DNA of 64,000 nt from Halobellus clavatus (GCF_900107195.1 NZ_FNPB01000002.1:62001-126000); one strand, 5' to 3'. Positions 36,690 to 46,091 are shown, counted from the first letter of the stretch. Program-made: numbers and translations. The notes: generated by a model from the sequence alone, not told the origin.

Positions 36690-37819
36690 CCGCTGAGCAC
36701 CGTACACACGCTGTTGTTTCCGAACCCGGCAACGTTGATCGCCAGGCCCGTCTCCGGTTCACCCGGGACCTGCCGCGCCGTCGGTGCGTCCCCGCGAAAC
36801 TGCCAGACCAGTTCGACGATCTGCGAGACGCCGGTCGCGCCGAGCGGGTGGCCCCTGGCCTTGAGTCCCCCGCCGGGATTCACCGCCAGTTGCCCGTCGA
36901 GCGCCGTCTCACCGGCCTGCGTCGCCCGCCAGGCCGTACCGGCGTCGTAGAACCCGAGTTCTTCGAGTTCGAGCAGTTCCAGAATCGTGAACGCGTCGTG
37001 GATGCACGCGACGTCGACGTCGTCGCGGTCACACGCTGTCCGCGCGAACGCGCGCTCGCCCGCCGTCCGCACGCTCGTAATCTTCAGCGGGTCCGGCCGC
37101 GCCGCGACGGCGTGCGTCCCGGTCGCACCGGCGACGCCCTCCACGCTGACGTCGCCCTCGCGCGAGAGCACCACAGCAGCGGCTCCGTCCGTCATCGAAC
37201 AGCAGTCGAACAGCCGCAGCGGCGCGGCGATCACCGGCGACTCAAGCGCCTCCTCGGCGGTCACCGACGTCCGGAACTGCGCGAACTGATTGTGCACTGC
37301 GTTCTCGTGATTCTTCACCGCGACGGTCGCGAGCGCCTCTCGCGGTACGTCGTATCGATCGAGATACGCGTCGGCCGCGATGCCCGCGAACGAGGGTAGC
37401 GTCAACCCCTGCGCGTACTCCCGCTCGTGAACGAGCCGGCTGATCGACTCGGTCACGGCGGCCGTCTCGCCGCCGGACATCTTCTCGACGCCGACGACGA
37501 GCGCCACGTCCGCGCCGCCGGCGATGGCCTCCACGCCGCGATGGATTGCGCTCGCGCCGCTGGCGCTCGTGTTCTCGACCCGGTCGGCGCGGGCCCCTTC
37601 GACCCCGAGGCGCGAGACCAGCGCGTTCGCGATCCCGGCCTGGGCGTTCAACTCGCCGGCGAGCGCGTTCCCGACATGGAGCGACGCGACGTCCGACGGT
37701 TCACAGGCCGCATCGGAGAGCGCTCGCTCGGCCGCGAGACGGCCCAGTTCCAGGATCGATCGATCGGCCTCGCTCTCGAACGCGGTCATTCCGACCCCCG
37801 AGATCTCGACGTCTCTCAC
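36686..37819 (-). CDS. Thiolase-like protein with Ser replacing the nucleophilic Cys
   Basis: 377-residue SCP2/acetyl-CoA acetyltransferase-type thiolase. The conserved loop reads VENTSASGASAIHRG (residues 81-95); the position normally holding the acyl-accepting Cys of CASG is Ser85. The other catalytic elements are kept: HDAFT (about 270) and NPGGGLKARGHPLGATG (about 315-331). Without Cys normal thiolysis is unlikely unless Ser works or the reaction is different (lyase or scaffold). Seven bases separate it from the CoA-transferase upstream, and it overlaps the DUF35 gene. Homology certain, activity not. Confidence 0.85.
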   Translation of the reverse strand: MRDVEISGVGMTAFESEADRSILELGRLAAERALSDAACEPSDVASLHVGNALAGELNAQAGIANALVSRLGVEGARADRVENTSASGASAIHRGVEAIAGGADVALVVGVEKMSGGETAAVTESISRLVHEREYAQGLTLPSFAGIAADAYLDRYDVPREALATVAVKNHENAVHNQFAQFRTSVTAEEALESPVIAAPLRLFDCCSMTDGAAAVVLSREGDVSVEGVAGATGTHAVAARPDPLKITSVRTAGERAFARTACDRDDVDVACIHDAFTILELLELEELGFYDAGTAWRATQAGETALDGQLAVNPGGGLKARGHPLGATGVSQIVELVWQFRGDAPTARQVPGEPETGLAINVAGFGNNSVCTVLSG

Positions 37820-37825
37820 GGCGAA

Positions 37826-39046
37826 TCACTCCGCCCAGTCGTCCGATTCGCCGAAGACGCCGGCCGCTTCCATCTCGTCAAGTTCGGCCTCGGAGTAGCC
37901 CAACTCCGCGAACACCGATCGGTTGTGCTCGCCGAGCAGCGGCGGCGGCAACTCGAATCCGCTCTCGGATCCCTCGAACTTCAGGGGGTGTTCGATCACG
38001 GGAATCTCTCCTAATTCCGGGTGGTCGATCTCCGAAATCGTCCCACGGGCGTCGATCTGCGGGTTGTTCAACGCCTGTTCGACGTCGTAGACGGGACCCG
38101 CGGGCACGCCGCCTTCCTCGGCGATGGTCTCGACCCACTCGTCGGTCGTCCGCTCCGCGAGCGTCTCCTCGATCTCGCGTTCCAGCGCGTCGACGTTCTC
38201 GACCCGGTCGGCGTTCGTCGCGAACCGGTCGTCGTCGACGAGTTCGGGCCGATCGAGCGCCTCGCACAGTTCACCCCACAGCTTCTCGTTGAGGATGCAG
38301 ATGTTGATGTAGCTGTCTTTCGTCTCGAAGGTCTGATACGGCGCGAGGACCGGGTCTTTCGTCCCCATCCGTTCTGGTTCCTCGTCCGCGAAGACTTGGC
38401 CGGCCTGCTTTGTCAGCCACGGTAACGTCGATTCGAGCATCCCCAGATCGATGTACTCTCCCTCGCCGGTCAGCGCCCGCCTGTACAGCGCCGTCGACAC
38501 GCCGAAGGCGGCCCACATCGCCGTGATGAGGTCCGTCATCGGGAGCCCGACCTTCACCGGCTGTCGACCCTCCTCGCCCGTGACGCTCATAATCCCGCTC
38601 AGTCCCTGGATGAGGAGGTCGTATCCGGTCCGTTCGCGCCAGGGTCCCGTCTGTCCGAAGGCGGACACGGCGAGATAGATGATATCGTCGTTCTCCGCCT
38701 TGATCGATTCGTAGTCCACGTCGAGGCGCTCGGCGACACCCGGGCGGAAGTTCTGGATGAAGACGTCCGCCTCCTCGACGAGGTCGTAGAGCGCCGCCGT
38801 GGCTTCGGGGTTCTTCAGATCGAGTTCGACGCTCCGCTTCCCGTAGTTCACCGTCCAGTAGTACGGCGACTCGCCCTCGATGAACGGCGGTCCCGAGTGA
38901 CGGATCGCGTCGCCGTAGTCGGGCTGTTCGATCTTGATTACCTCTGCGCCCTGGTTCGCGAGCATCGCGGAGCAGAACCCTCCGGTGACGAACGTGGAGA
39001 GGTCTACCACCGTGATGCCGTCGAGTATTTTGGTTTCGTCAGTCAT
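37826..39046 (-). CDS. Class III CoA-transferase (CaiB/BaiF)
   Basis: 406-residue family III CoA-transferase, which moves CoA between an acyl-CoA and a free acid. Landmarks: DGITVVDLSTFVTGGFCSAM (N-terminal CoA-binding region), IKIEQPDYGDAIRHSGPPF, DVFIQNFRPGVAERL, then GLPMTDLITAMWAAFGV in which Asp172 aligns with the catalytic Asp169 of formyl-CoA transferase, and TGEGEYIDLGMLEST. It should activate the compound imported by the Liv-type system encoded upstream, or pass CoA to it. Substrate unknown. Confidence 0.92.
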   Translation of the reverse strand: MTDETKILDGITVVDLSTFVTGGFCSAMLANQGAEVIKIEQPDYGDAIRHSGPPFIEGESPYYWTVNYGKRSVELDLKNPEATAALYDLVEEADVFIQNFRPGVAERLDVDYESIKAENDDIIYLAVSAFGQTGPWRERTGYDLLIQGLSGIMSVTGEEGRQPVKVGLPMTDLITAMWAAFGVSTALYRRALTGEGEYIDLGMLESTLPWLTKQAGQVFADEEPERMGTKDPVLAPYQTFETKDSYINICILNEKLWGELCEALDRPELVDDDRFATNADRVENVDALEREIEETLAERTTDEWVETIAEEGGVPAGPVYDVEQALNNPQIDARGTISEIDHPELGEIPVIEHPLKFEGSESGFELPPPLLGEHNRSVFAELGYSEAELDEMEAAGVFGESDDWAE

Positions 39047-39236
39047 ATTCTCTTGTCGTCGGTGTCGCTGTCGTCTCGGCCGCTCGGACGAGTCGATTCC
39101 CGCGGGCCAACTGCGGTTGTCACTGCGATCGTCCGGGTGGGTGCCGGACCAATCCGCCGTCCACGTTCGGACGCTCCGAGCGTGGGGAAGGTATCCGTGT
39201 CGGTTCTCGGCGTCGGTGTCACTGGGTGGTCCTCAC

Positions 39237-39980
39237 TCAGTCGAACGCCTCGACGTCCGGGTTGGTGCCGACGCCGAGATACTGCTGTTGGGTCTCCGTG
39301 TCGTCGCGGAGTTCGGCCACCGTGCCCTCGTAGACGTTCCGCCCCTGTTCGAGGATGAAGACCCGATCGGCCACCTCGAAGATGGTGTTCAGGTTCTGTT
39401 CGACCACGAGGATCGGGATGTCCTGTTCTTGGATCCGCTCGATGGCGTCGATCACGTCCTCGACGATCTGCGGCGCGAGTCCCTCCGTCGGCTCGTCGAG
39501 GAGCAGGAGTTCGGTCTTCCCCCGCAGTGCCCGCCCGATGGCGAGCATCTGCTGTTCGCCGCCGCTCAGCTTCGAGGCCTTCAGCTCCTTGCGCTCGTCC
39601 AGCCGAGGCATCCACTCGAAGATCTCTTCGATCGTCATGATCCCCGAGGGCTGTTTGATCCCGCCCATCCGGAGGTTCTCCTCGACGGTGAGGTCGGGGA
39701 ACACGGCCCGCTCCTCGACCACGTAACTGATCCCGAGATTGCTGATCTCGTGATCCGAGAGCGCGGTGATGTCCTGCCCTCTGAACTCGATCTTCCCCGA
39801 CCGCGGCTTGATGACGCCCGTGATCGATCGCAGCGTCGTCGTCTTGCCGGCCCCGTTGCGACCCAGGAGGCCGACGACTTCGCCCTTCCCGACGGTCAGC
39901 GAGACGTCCTCGAGGACGAGTCCCGAACCGTACGACGAGGAGATCTCCTCCACCGCGAGGATCGTCTCTGTCTCACTCAC
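39237..39980 (-). CDS. livF: Liv-type ABC transporter ATPase LivF
   Basis: 247-residue ATP-binding subunit. Walker A GRNGAGKTTTLRS at about 39-51, Q-loop region VVEERAVFPDLTVEENL, signature LSGGEQQMLAIGRAL at about 138, Walker B LLLLDEPTEGLAP and H-loop. Start GTG 39980 overlaps the livG stop (GTGAGTGA), giving translational coupling. Of the two ATPases this one resembles LivF by length and by ISYVVEERAVFPDLT. Confidence 0.94.
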   Translation of the reverse strand: MSETETILAVEEISSSYGSGLVLEDVSLTVGKGEVVGLLGRNGAGKTTTLRSITGVIKPRSGKIEFRGQDITALSDHEISNLGISYVVEERAVFPDLTVEENLRMGGIKQPSGIMTIEEIFEWMPRLDERKELKASKLSGGEQQMLAIGRALRGKTELLLLDEPTEGLAPQIVEDVIDAIERIQEQDIPILVVEQNLNTIFEVADRVFILEQGRNVYEGTVAELRDDTETQQQYLGVGTNPDVEAFD

Positions 39981-40737
39981 TGGCCTCACCTCGCTTCGTC
40001 CCAATGTAGGCCTCCTGGACGCGTTCGTTCTGCTGGATCTCCTCGGGACTGCCTTCGGCGATGATCTGCCCACGGTTCAGCACCGAGATTCGATCGGAAA
40101 TCCGCATCACGATCCCGATATCGTGTTCGATCAGAATCAGTTTGATGTCCCGTTCATCGACGAGCCGACGGATGAGGCGGACCATCTGCACCGACTCCTG
40201 CTTTCCCATCCCCGCGGTCGGTTCGTCGAGGAGGATGAGATCCGGTTCGACGGCGAGCGCCAGCCCGATCTCCAGTTTCCGCTGGTCGCCGTGGCTGAGG
40301 GCGTCCGCGCGAACGTCCGCGAGATCGACCAGTTCGATGTCTTCCAACAACTGTTCGGTCTTCTCGAGCGTCGTCGTGAGCGACTCCGAATCGACCCACA
40401 GCGAGTTTCGCTTCTCGTCTAACGCCTGCGTCGCGATCTGGAGGTTCTCTTTGACGGTCAGCCCCTCGAACAGGTCCGCGATCTGGAACGACCGGCTGAT
40501 CCCCTTCTGGACGATCTTCCGCGGCGGCAGTCCCGCGATGTCTTCGTCCTTGTATCGGATCTCACCTCCCGTCGGGTTCAAATACCCCGTCAACAGGTGA
40601 AACAGGGTGGACTTGCCGGCCCCGTTCGGTCCGATGATCGAGTGAATCCCCTCCCGATCTATCGATAGATTGACATCGTCGACCGCCTGCAGTTCGCCGA
40701 ACCGTTTGTGTAGATTCGTGGTTTCGAGCATACTCAT
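39973..40737 (-). CDS. livG: Liv-type ABC transporter ATPase LivG
   Basis: 254-residue ATPase. Walker A GPNGAGKSTLFHLLTG at about 37-52, then the LivG-specific PRKIVQKGISRSFQIADLFE block, signature LSHGDQRKLEIGLALA and Walker B LILLDEPTAGMG. Overlaps the fused permease gene by four bases. Pairs with LivF on the cytosolic face of the membrane permease. Confidence 0.94.
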   Translation of the reverse strand: MSMLETTNLHKRFGELQAVDDVNLSIDREGIHSIIGPNGAGKSTLFHLLTGYLNPTGGEIRYKDEDIAGLPPRKIVQKGISRSFQIADLFEGLTVKENLQIATQALDEKRNSLWVDSESLTTTLEKTEQLLEDIELVDLADVRADALSHGDQRKLEIGLALAVEPDLILLDEPTAGMGKQESVQMVRLIRRLVDERDIKLILIEHDIGIVMRISDRISVLNRGQIIAEGSPEEIQQNERVQEAYIGTKRGEASE

Positions 40738-42695
40738 TCCTGCACTGCCTCCTCTTCGTCTCTGGGTGCCACTGTCTCCGGGTTGGCCGTCCCTCCGGCC
40801 GGATCGTCGTCACCCAGTCGATCCTCGAAGATGTAGTAGAAGCTGACGAGCCCTCGCGGCGCGAAGAGCACGATGAAGATCAGCACTGCCCCCAGGATCA
40901 GCCGCCAGTAGTCGAAGTAGATCGTCAGTGCCTGATCCAGGCCCAGCAGGACCGCACCGCCGATGATGGGTCCATAGAGCGTCCCCACACCCCCGAGGAT
41001 GACGGCGAACAGCGCATCGCCCGAGACGATCCAGTACAGCGTGTCCGGACTGGTGAACGTCTGTCGGGTAGTGAACAGCGCCCCGGCGACGCCGCCGACT
41101 GCGCCGGAGATGGCGAACACCCGGCGTTTCGCCTTGTTGGTGTCGTAGCCGAGGAACTTCGCGCGGCGTTCGCTCTCGCGGATCGCTTTCAGCTGCAGCC
41201 CGAACGGCGAGTCCATGATCCGCTTCACCAGGTAGTAGCACAGCACCAGCAGCGAGAGTGCGAGGTAGTAGAACACGAACGTGTTCGACAGGTCGAGCGC
41301 CCCGAGTAACGTGACGTTGTCGATCGCCAGGCCGTTACTGCCGCCGGTGAATCCGGACCACGACAGCGCCAGTTGGTACAGCATCTGTCCGACGGCGAAG
41401 GTGACGACCGCGAAGTACAGCCCCGAGAGCCGCGCCGAGACCGCCCCGACGAGCCACGCGACGACCGCCGCGACAGTGACCGCCGCGGCCAGCCCCAAAA
41501 CGAACGAACTCGTGAAGTGAACCGTGAGCAGCGCCACGGCGTAACTCCCGATCCCGTAGAACGCCGCGTGTCCGAACGAGATCAGCCCGGTGTAGCCGGT
41601 CACGGTGTCCAGGCTGAGCGCCAGGATACCCCAGACGAACATCAGCGCGATCAGGCCCATCCCGTACTGACTCAGCGAGAACCCCTCGAACGCCAGCGGA
41701 ATGAGGAGCAACAGTCCCAACACCACCAGAACCCGTCTGTCGGTCAGGTTGAGCGGATCGATGGTTCGGTCGTAGGAGAGTTTCGCCGCCTGTTCGCGGA
41801 TCTCGTAGGCACCTAGGATCCCCTCGGGTTTGAGAATCAGGACGCCGAACAGGAGTAGATAGAGGACGAACCCCGAGATCTCGGAGGCGAAGGTGTTCGT
41901 GATCGTCTGAATGAAGCCGACGATCACGCCGGCGACGATCGAACCGCCGAAGCTTCCCAGGCCGCCGATGGCGACGACGACGAACGCGATGATGAGCGCG
42001 TCGTCGCCCATCGCGGGGTTCACGCTCAGGAACGGGGCCGCCAGCGCACCGGCGATCGCCGCGAGGAACGTGCCGAGGCCGAAGATGAGGGTGTAGTACC
42101 GACTGATATTCACACCCATCAGGCGCACGGTCTGCTTGTCCTGCGCACCGCCCCGGACGATGAGCCCGAAGTCGGAGTACCGAAAGAGCGCCCAGGTGAG
42201 AAACGCGATACACGCGCCTGCGGCGATCGTGAAGAGTCGGTACCGCGGATAGATGACCGGCCCGATCGACACCGCACCGCCGAGCAGGTCGGGCGTCGGG
42301 AAGAACTTCGTTCCGGTGCCCCACACGAACTCCACGACGTCTGTCACGATCAGCAGGACGCCGAACGTGATCAACACGTGATACAGCGGCGAACGGTCGT
42401 AGATGTAGTGGAGCGTAAGCCGTTCGATTCCGATACCCAACCCGGCAACGACGAGCGGTCCCAGGATGAGCGCGATGGCGAAGCTCCCCGTCGCGTCGAC
42501 GACAGTGAACGCCAGGTACGCCCCGAGCATATAGAACACGCCGTGGGCGAAGTTGAGGACGTCGGTGATTCCGAAGATGACGGCGAACCCCGACGCGATC
42601 AGGATGTACAGCATACTCAGTGCGAGGCCGTTCAGAATCAGAAACGCCAACTGATTCGTGCTCATTCCAAGTACCGCGAGCGAAACAGGTTCCAT
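40734..42695 (-). CDS. Fused LivH-LivM permease
   Basis: 653 residues joining the two membrane subunits usually encoded separately. Residues about 1-300 match LivH (LYILIASGFAVIFGITDVLNF, FSVNPAMGDD-type and IAFVVVAIGGLGSFGGSIVA). Residues about 325-625 match LivM (ILALSLDTVTGYTGLISFGHA, KAIRESERRAKFLGYDTNKA and AVILGGVGTLYGPIIGGAV). The join is a short charged linker (LSYDRTIDPLNLTDRR, about 300-320) with no internal stop or obvious start. C-terminal tail acidic. A single chain would fix the H:M stoichiometry. Confidence 0.92.
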   Translation of the reverse strand: MEPVSLAVLGMSTNQLAFLILNGLALSMLYILIASGFAVIFGITDVLNFAHGVFYMLGAYLAFTVVDATGSFAIALILGPLVVAGLGIGIERLTLHYIYDRSPLYHVLITFGVLLIVTDVVEFVWGTGTKFFPTPDLLGGAVSIGPVIYPRYRLFTIAAGACIAFLTWALFRYSDFGLIVRGGAQDKQTVRLMGVNISRYYTLIFGLGTFLAAIAGALAAPFLSVNPAMGDDALIIAFVVVAIGGLGSFGGSIVAGVIVGFIQTITNTFASEISGFVLYLLLFGVLILKPEGILGAYEIREQAAKLSYDRTIDPLNLTDRRVLVVLGLLLLIPLAFEGFSLSQYGMGLIALMFVWGILALSLDTVTGYTGLISFGHAAFYGIGSYAVALLTVHFTSSFVLGLAAAVTVAAVVAWLVGAVSARLSGLYFAVVTFAVGQMLYQLALSWSGFTGGSNGLAIDNVTLLGALDLSNTFVFYYLALSLLVLCYYLVKRIMDSPFGLQLKAIRESERRAKFLGYDTNKAKRRVFAISGAVGGVAGALFTTRQTFTSPDTLYWIVSGDALFAVILGGVGTLYGPIIGGAVLLGLDQALTIYFDYWRLILGAVLIFIVLFAPRGLVSFYYIFEDRLGDDDPAGGTANPETVAPRDEEEAVQE

Positions 42696-42722
42696 AGTAG
42701 TGATGTCGAATTCGCCCTCGCC

Positions 42723-44042
42723 TTACAGCGACGGCAGGTCGCACCCGGTCTCTTCGCAGGTACGGGTGATGTCGTCGGCCGTCCGGGTCGCGACGATCTC
42801 CTGACCGGGCCAGTCGTACTGGTCCGGCTCGGTGATCCGTCCCACGAACCCGTCACGGACGGCCTGGTGGTCGCACTCCCGCATCGTCGTCGATCCCATC
42901 GGCTCGTCGCTCTCGAGTCCTTCCATCGCCGAAACCACCGCCGAGGTCTCCAGCGACCCGGCGCTCTCGGCAGCCTGCGCGTACAGGCGGAGGCTGCTCC
43001 ACATCACGAGCGCGAAGTCGGTCGGCGGCTCGTCGAACGTCGACGTGTACCGATCGACCAGCATCTGGTTCGCCTCCGACTCGTAGGTCGGCTCGTACCT
43101 GATCGTGGTGTAGGTGCCGACGGCGGAACTGCCCGCACCCTGTCGGAGCGGCAGGTAGGTGTTGGTGGTGCTCATGATGTCCTGCCCGAGTTCGAACTGC
43201 TCGGCCTGACTGAGGAAGTTGACGGCGTCGGAGCCGCTGAACCCCTGGAGCACCCAGTCGGCGTCCGACGACTGGATCTGACTGATGACCGCGGAGTAAT
43301 CCGACGTCCCGAGGGGAGTCTGCGTCTCGTTGACGATGGTGTAATCCAGCCCCGAGGCCTCGAACGCGTCCTTCCACGTCCGTGCGATAGACTGGCCGAA
43401 GGCGTAGTCCGCGATGTGGATCCAGACGCGCGATCCGAGATTCTCGAGCGCCCACTCCGCGCCCGAGCGGGCGATCTGCGCGTCGGAGTACTGATATCTG
43501 AACGTCGTCGGCAGGCACTCCTCGCCGGTGATCTCCTCGGGTCCACCGTACGCGAAGTACGGGACGCCGACGTCGTAGGCGTAGTCCGCCACCGAGAGGT
43601 TGACCGCCCCGGAGACGCCGCCGATCAACACGTCGACGTCGTTGGTCTCGACGTGTCGCCGGGCCATCTCCCGGCCCGTACTCGGATCGCCCTCGGTGTC
43701 CTCGACGAACCGCCGGACGTTGTTCCCCAGAATGCCGCCGAGGTCCTCGTTGACGTGCGCCGTCGCTACCTCGGAACCGCGCTGTTGCGCCTCGCCCAGT
43801 GCCGCGAACGGGCCGCTTGTCGGATGGAGGAAGCCCACCCGGACCTCGTCGTCGCTCCCACTGCTGGACGTCGTGGTCGTCTCGTCCATCGACGCTTCAG
43901 TCTCCGTGTCCTCGCCACCGGAGTCGCCCTCATCGCCGCCGTCACCACCAGAACTCGAACATCCCGCGAGACCGACCAACCCCGCACCCACGCCGGCCTG
44001 TTTCAGTACTGTCCGTCGGCTGAGCCAGTCGCTATCTGACAT
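42723..44042 (-). CDS. Liv-type substrate-binding lipoprotein
   Basis: 439-residue type I periplasmic-binding fold protein. N-terminus has a Tat motif (SRRTVLKQAG) followed by a hydrophobic stretch and a lipobox LVGLAGCSSSGG, so it is exported folded and lipid-anchored, the haloarchaeal norm. An acidic linker (about 35-65) precedes the binding domain (VRVGFLHPTSGPFAALGEAQ; VLIGGVSGAVNLSVADYAYD; DWVLQGFSGSDAVNFLSQAE). Ligand class for this family includes branched-chain amino acids, amides, urea and aromatic acids. First component of the Liv block; start ATG 44042. Confidence 0.93.
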   Translation of the reverse strand: MSDSDWLSRRTVLKQAGVGAGLVGLAGCSSSGGDGGDEGDSGGEDTETEASMDETTTTSSSGSDDEVRVGFLHPTSGPFAALGEAQQRGSEVATAHVNEDLGGILGNNVRRFVEDTEGDPSTGREMARRHVETNDVDVLIGGVSGAVNLSVADYAYDVGVPYFAYGGPEEITGEECLPTTFRYQYSDAQIARSGAEWALENLGSRVWIHIADYAFGQSIARTWKDAFEASGLDYTIVNETQTPLGTSDYSAVISQIQSSDADWVLQGFSGSDAVNFLSQAEQFELGQDIMSTTNTYLPLRQGAGSSAVGTYTTIRYEPTYESEANQMLVDRYTSTFDEPPTDFALVMWSSLRLYAQAAESAGSLETSAVVSAMEGLESDEPMGSTTMRECDHQAVRDGFVGRITEPDQYDWPGQEIVATRTADDITRTCEETGCDLPSL

Positions 44043-44129
44043 ACTATTCACGTTCCAACACTCTATAATAAATCTTTGTGCTAAATTCCCAAACGGCACG
44101 GGGCTCGTGCGGACACGACGCCGACTTCC

Positions 44130-45050
44130 TCACTCGGTGAACATGATGTCGGTGAGGAACTGCGCCGATTTACTGACCCCCTCGTGGAGTGGCTGGGGGG
44201 TGTTCAACTGCTGGATGCTCACCGGGCCGTCGTACCCGACGAGGTCGAGCGTCGAGATGATGTCCCGCCACTCGGACTCGCCGTGGCCGTAGCCGACCGC
44301 GCAGAAGGCCCAGGACCGATCGAGTCGGTCGTCGAGCGGGGTCATATCCCACGTCCCCTGCAACTTCTTTTGCTCGGGGTACTCGACGACGTCGGAGGTC
44401 TCGAAGTGCATAATCGCGTCGTGCTCCGCCAGATAGCGGATCGAGGCCACCGGGTCGATCTCCTGAAGCCAGAGGTGACCGGGGTCGACGTACGCGCCGA
44501 TCCGCTCGCTCGTCGCTTCCCGCAACCGGACCAGCGTCGGCGGGCTGTTCACCAGCATATTGACGTGAATCTCCAGCGCGACGTCGACGTCGTGGTCGTC
44601 GGCGAAGGCCCCCAGTTCGTTCCAGTACGGAATCGCGACCTCTTCCCACTGGTACTCGTACTGTTCGTGCTGCTCGCCGGGCGGGATGGGTGAGACGATC
44701 CAGTTCGGCGTCTCGTCGTTCGGGCCGCCGCCCGGCAGCCCCGAGAACGCCGAGACCGTCTCGACGCCGAGTTGCTCCGCCAGCCTGATCGTATCCCTGA
44801 GCAGTTCGTCGGCCTCGGCAGCCTGGTCCTCGTCAGGATGGAGCATATTGTGGCCGGTCGCGCCGAGCATCGAGAGTTCGATGTCGTGGTCCGCGAACGT
44901 CTCCAGCAACTCTGCCTGCGCGTCGGGGTCGTCGAGATACTCGTCGGGGTCACAGCGCCAGTCGACGCTCTCGACGCCGAGGCCGCTGAGAAACGCGAGT
45001 GTCTCCTCGATCGGTTCCTCGAACGGCAGCGTCTGTACGCTCAGATGCAT
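44130..45050 (-). CDS. Xylose-isomerase-like TIM-barrel protein
   Basis: 306 residues of the sugar phosphate isomerase/epimerase superfamily (AP endonuclease 2 fold). Metal-site features: LEIHVNMLVNSPPTLVRLRE with Glu, AYVDPGHLWLQE with Asp/His and HFETSDVVEYP; GHNMLHPDEDQ gives an earlier His. Members isomerise or epimerise sugars or inositols. Begins MHLSVQTLPFEEPIEETLAF; ATG 45050. It is 87 bases upstream of the binding-protein gene on the same strand and probably heads the operon. A 39-bp tandem repeat lies just upstream of it. Confidence 0.85.
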   Translation of the reverse strand: MHLSVQTLPFEEPIEETLAFLSGLGVESVDWRCDPDEYLDDPDAQAELLETFADHDIELSMLGATGHNMLHPDEDQAAEADELLRDTIRLAEQLGVETVSAFSGLPGGGPNDETPNWIVSPIPPGEQHEQYEYQWEEVAIPYWNELGAFADDHDVDVALEIHVNMLVNSPPTLVRLREATSERIGAYVDPGHLWLQEIDPVASIRYLAEHDAIMHFETSDVVEYPEQKKLQGTWDMTPLDDRLDRSWAFCAVGYGHGESEWRDIISTLDLVGYDGPVSIQQLNTPQPLHEGVSKSAQFLTDIMFTE

Positions 45051-45127
45051 ACTGGCCGGTACGCTGGAACCCAAATAAGTGTACCTCCGGCCTCGGTCGG
45101 TTCTCCCCGCCGACACTGGGGTCACGT

Positions 45128-45240
45128 CAAGTACGCTGCGGTCTCACCGACGACGCCGCATCACCGCAAGTACGCTGCGGTCCCACCGACGACGCCGCAT
45201 CACCGCAAGTACGCCGCAGTCACACCGCCGACACTGTACT
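45128..45240. repeat. 39-bp tandem repeat, about three copies
   Basis: Units beginning CAAGTACGCTGCGGTCTCAC at 45128, 45167 and 45206; the third is diverged and partial. Each has CGACGACGCCGCATCACCG in its second half. No spacers. It fills the divergent intergenic region between the isomerase-like gene (minus) and the SDR gene (plus), as the 38-bp array does between ferredoxin and hel308, although the sequences differ. Confidence 0.9.
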
Positions 45241-45317
45241 CCTCGTGCTCGGTGCCGCGGACTGCTATCGTGCTCCTGCAGCAAACGCTTTTGTCTCCTC
45301 GTGTGGTGGTCATACTC

Positions 45318-46091
45318 GTGCTTGCAGACAAGACAGCGTTCGTCACAGGTGCCAGTCAAAACATCGGTCGCGAGATCGCGCTCACGCTCGCCGATCGCGG
45401 GGCGAACGTGGCCATCGCGGCCAGAAGCGACGGCATATACGAGACGGCGGAGTTGATCGACGATCCCGACCGCACGCTTCCCGTGGAGGTCGATCTCACG
45501 GACACCGCGGCGGTCGAAGACGCCATCGAAGCGACCGCGGATACCTTCGGCGGACTGGACATCCTCGTCAACAACGCGGGCGTTCCGGGACCGACGAGCC
45601 CGATCGAAGAGACGGGACTCGACGAGTGGAACCACGTCTTCGACGTGAACCTCCTCGGGCAAGTCCGGACGATCAGAGCCGCGGTGCCGCACCTGCGAGA
45701 GAGCGACGCGGGTCGCATCGTCAACATCGCCTCGACGGCGGCGAAGGACGTCGTCCCGGAGAAATCACCGTACAACACCTCCAAATCGGCCGTCATCGGA
45801 CTGAGCCGATCGCTGGCCGCCGAACTCGGCGCCGACAACATCACCGTCAACGCCGTCTGTCCCGGGGCGACCGACGGCGAGCGGATCGAGCGATCGATCT
45901 CCCAGCAGGCCGAAAATATGGGCGTCTCCTTCGAAGAAGCCAAAGAGCGGCTCTTCACCGGCGACGCGGCCCTGAGCACGCTCGTCGAGACACAGGATAC
46001 GGCCGCGCTGGTCGCCTTCTTGGTCAGCGACGAGGCGCGGTACATCTCCGGGCAGGACCTCAACGTCGACGCGGGTGCCTGTTTCGAGTAG
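45318..46091 (+). CDS. Short-chain dehydrogenase/reductase
   Basis: 257-residue classical SDR. Cofactor motif FVTGASQNIGREIALTLADR at 8-27, a variant of TGxxxGIG; IAARSDG end of strand two suggests NADP use; NNAG near 84; catalytic Ser in NIASTAAKDV, Tyr/Lys in YNTSKSAV (about 155-160); and C-terminal SGQDLNVDAGACFE. Starts at GTG 45318 (VLADKTAF). It reduces or oxidises an alcohol/keto group; probable pathway enzyme of the surrounding cluster. Substrate unknown. Confidence 0.92.
   Translation: MLADKTAFVTGASQNIGREIALTLADRGANVAIAARSDGIYETAELIDDPDRTLPVEVDLTDTAAVEDAIEATADTFGGLDILVNNAGVPGPTSPIEETGLDEWNHVFDVNLLGQVRTIRAAVPHLRESDAGRIVNIASTAAKDVVPEKSPYNTSKSAVIGLSRSLAAELGADNITVNAVCPGATDGERIERSISQQAENMGVSFEEAKERLFTGDAALSTLVETQDTAALVAFLVSDEARYISGQDLNVDAGACFE

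Noticed and set aside
37826-39046. Loss of the catalytic residue in the CoA-transferase (Glu in GMLEST)
   Set aside because: The catalytic Asp aligns with Asp172 in GLPMTDLITA, which is present; the later Glu is not the nucleophile.
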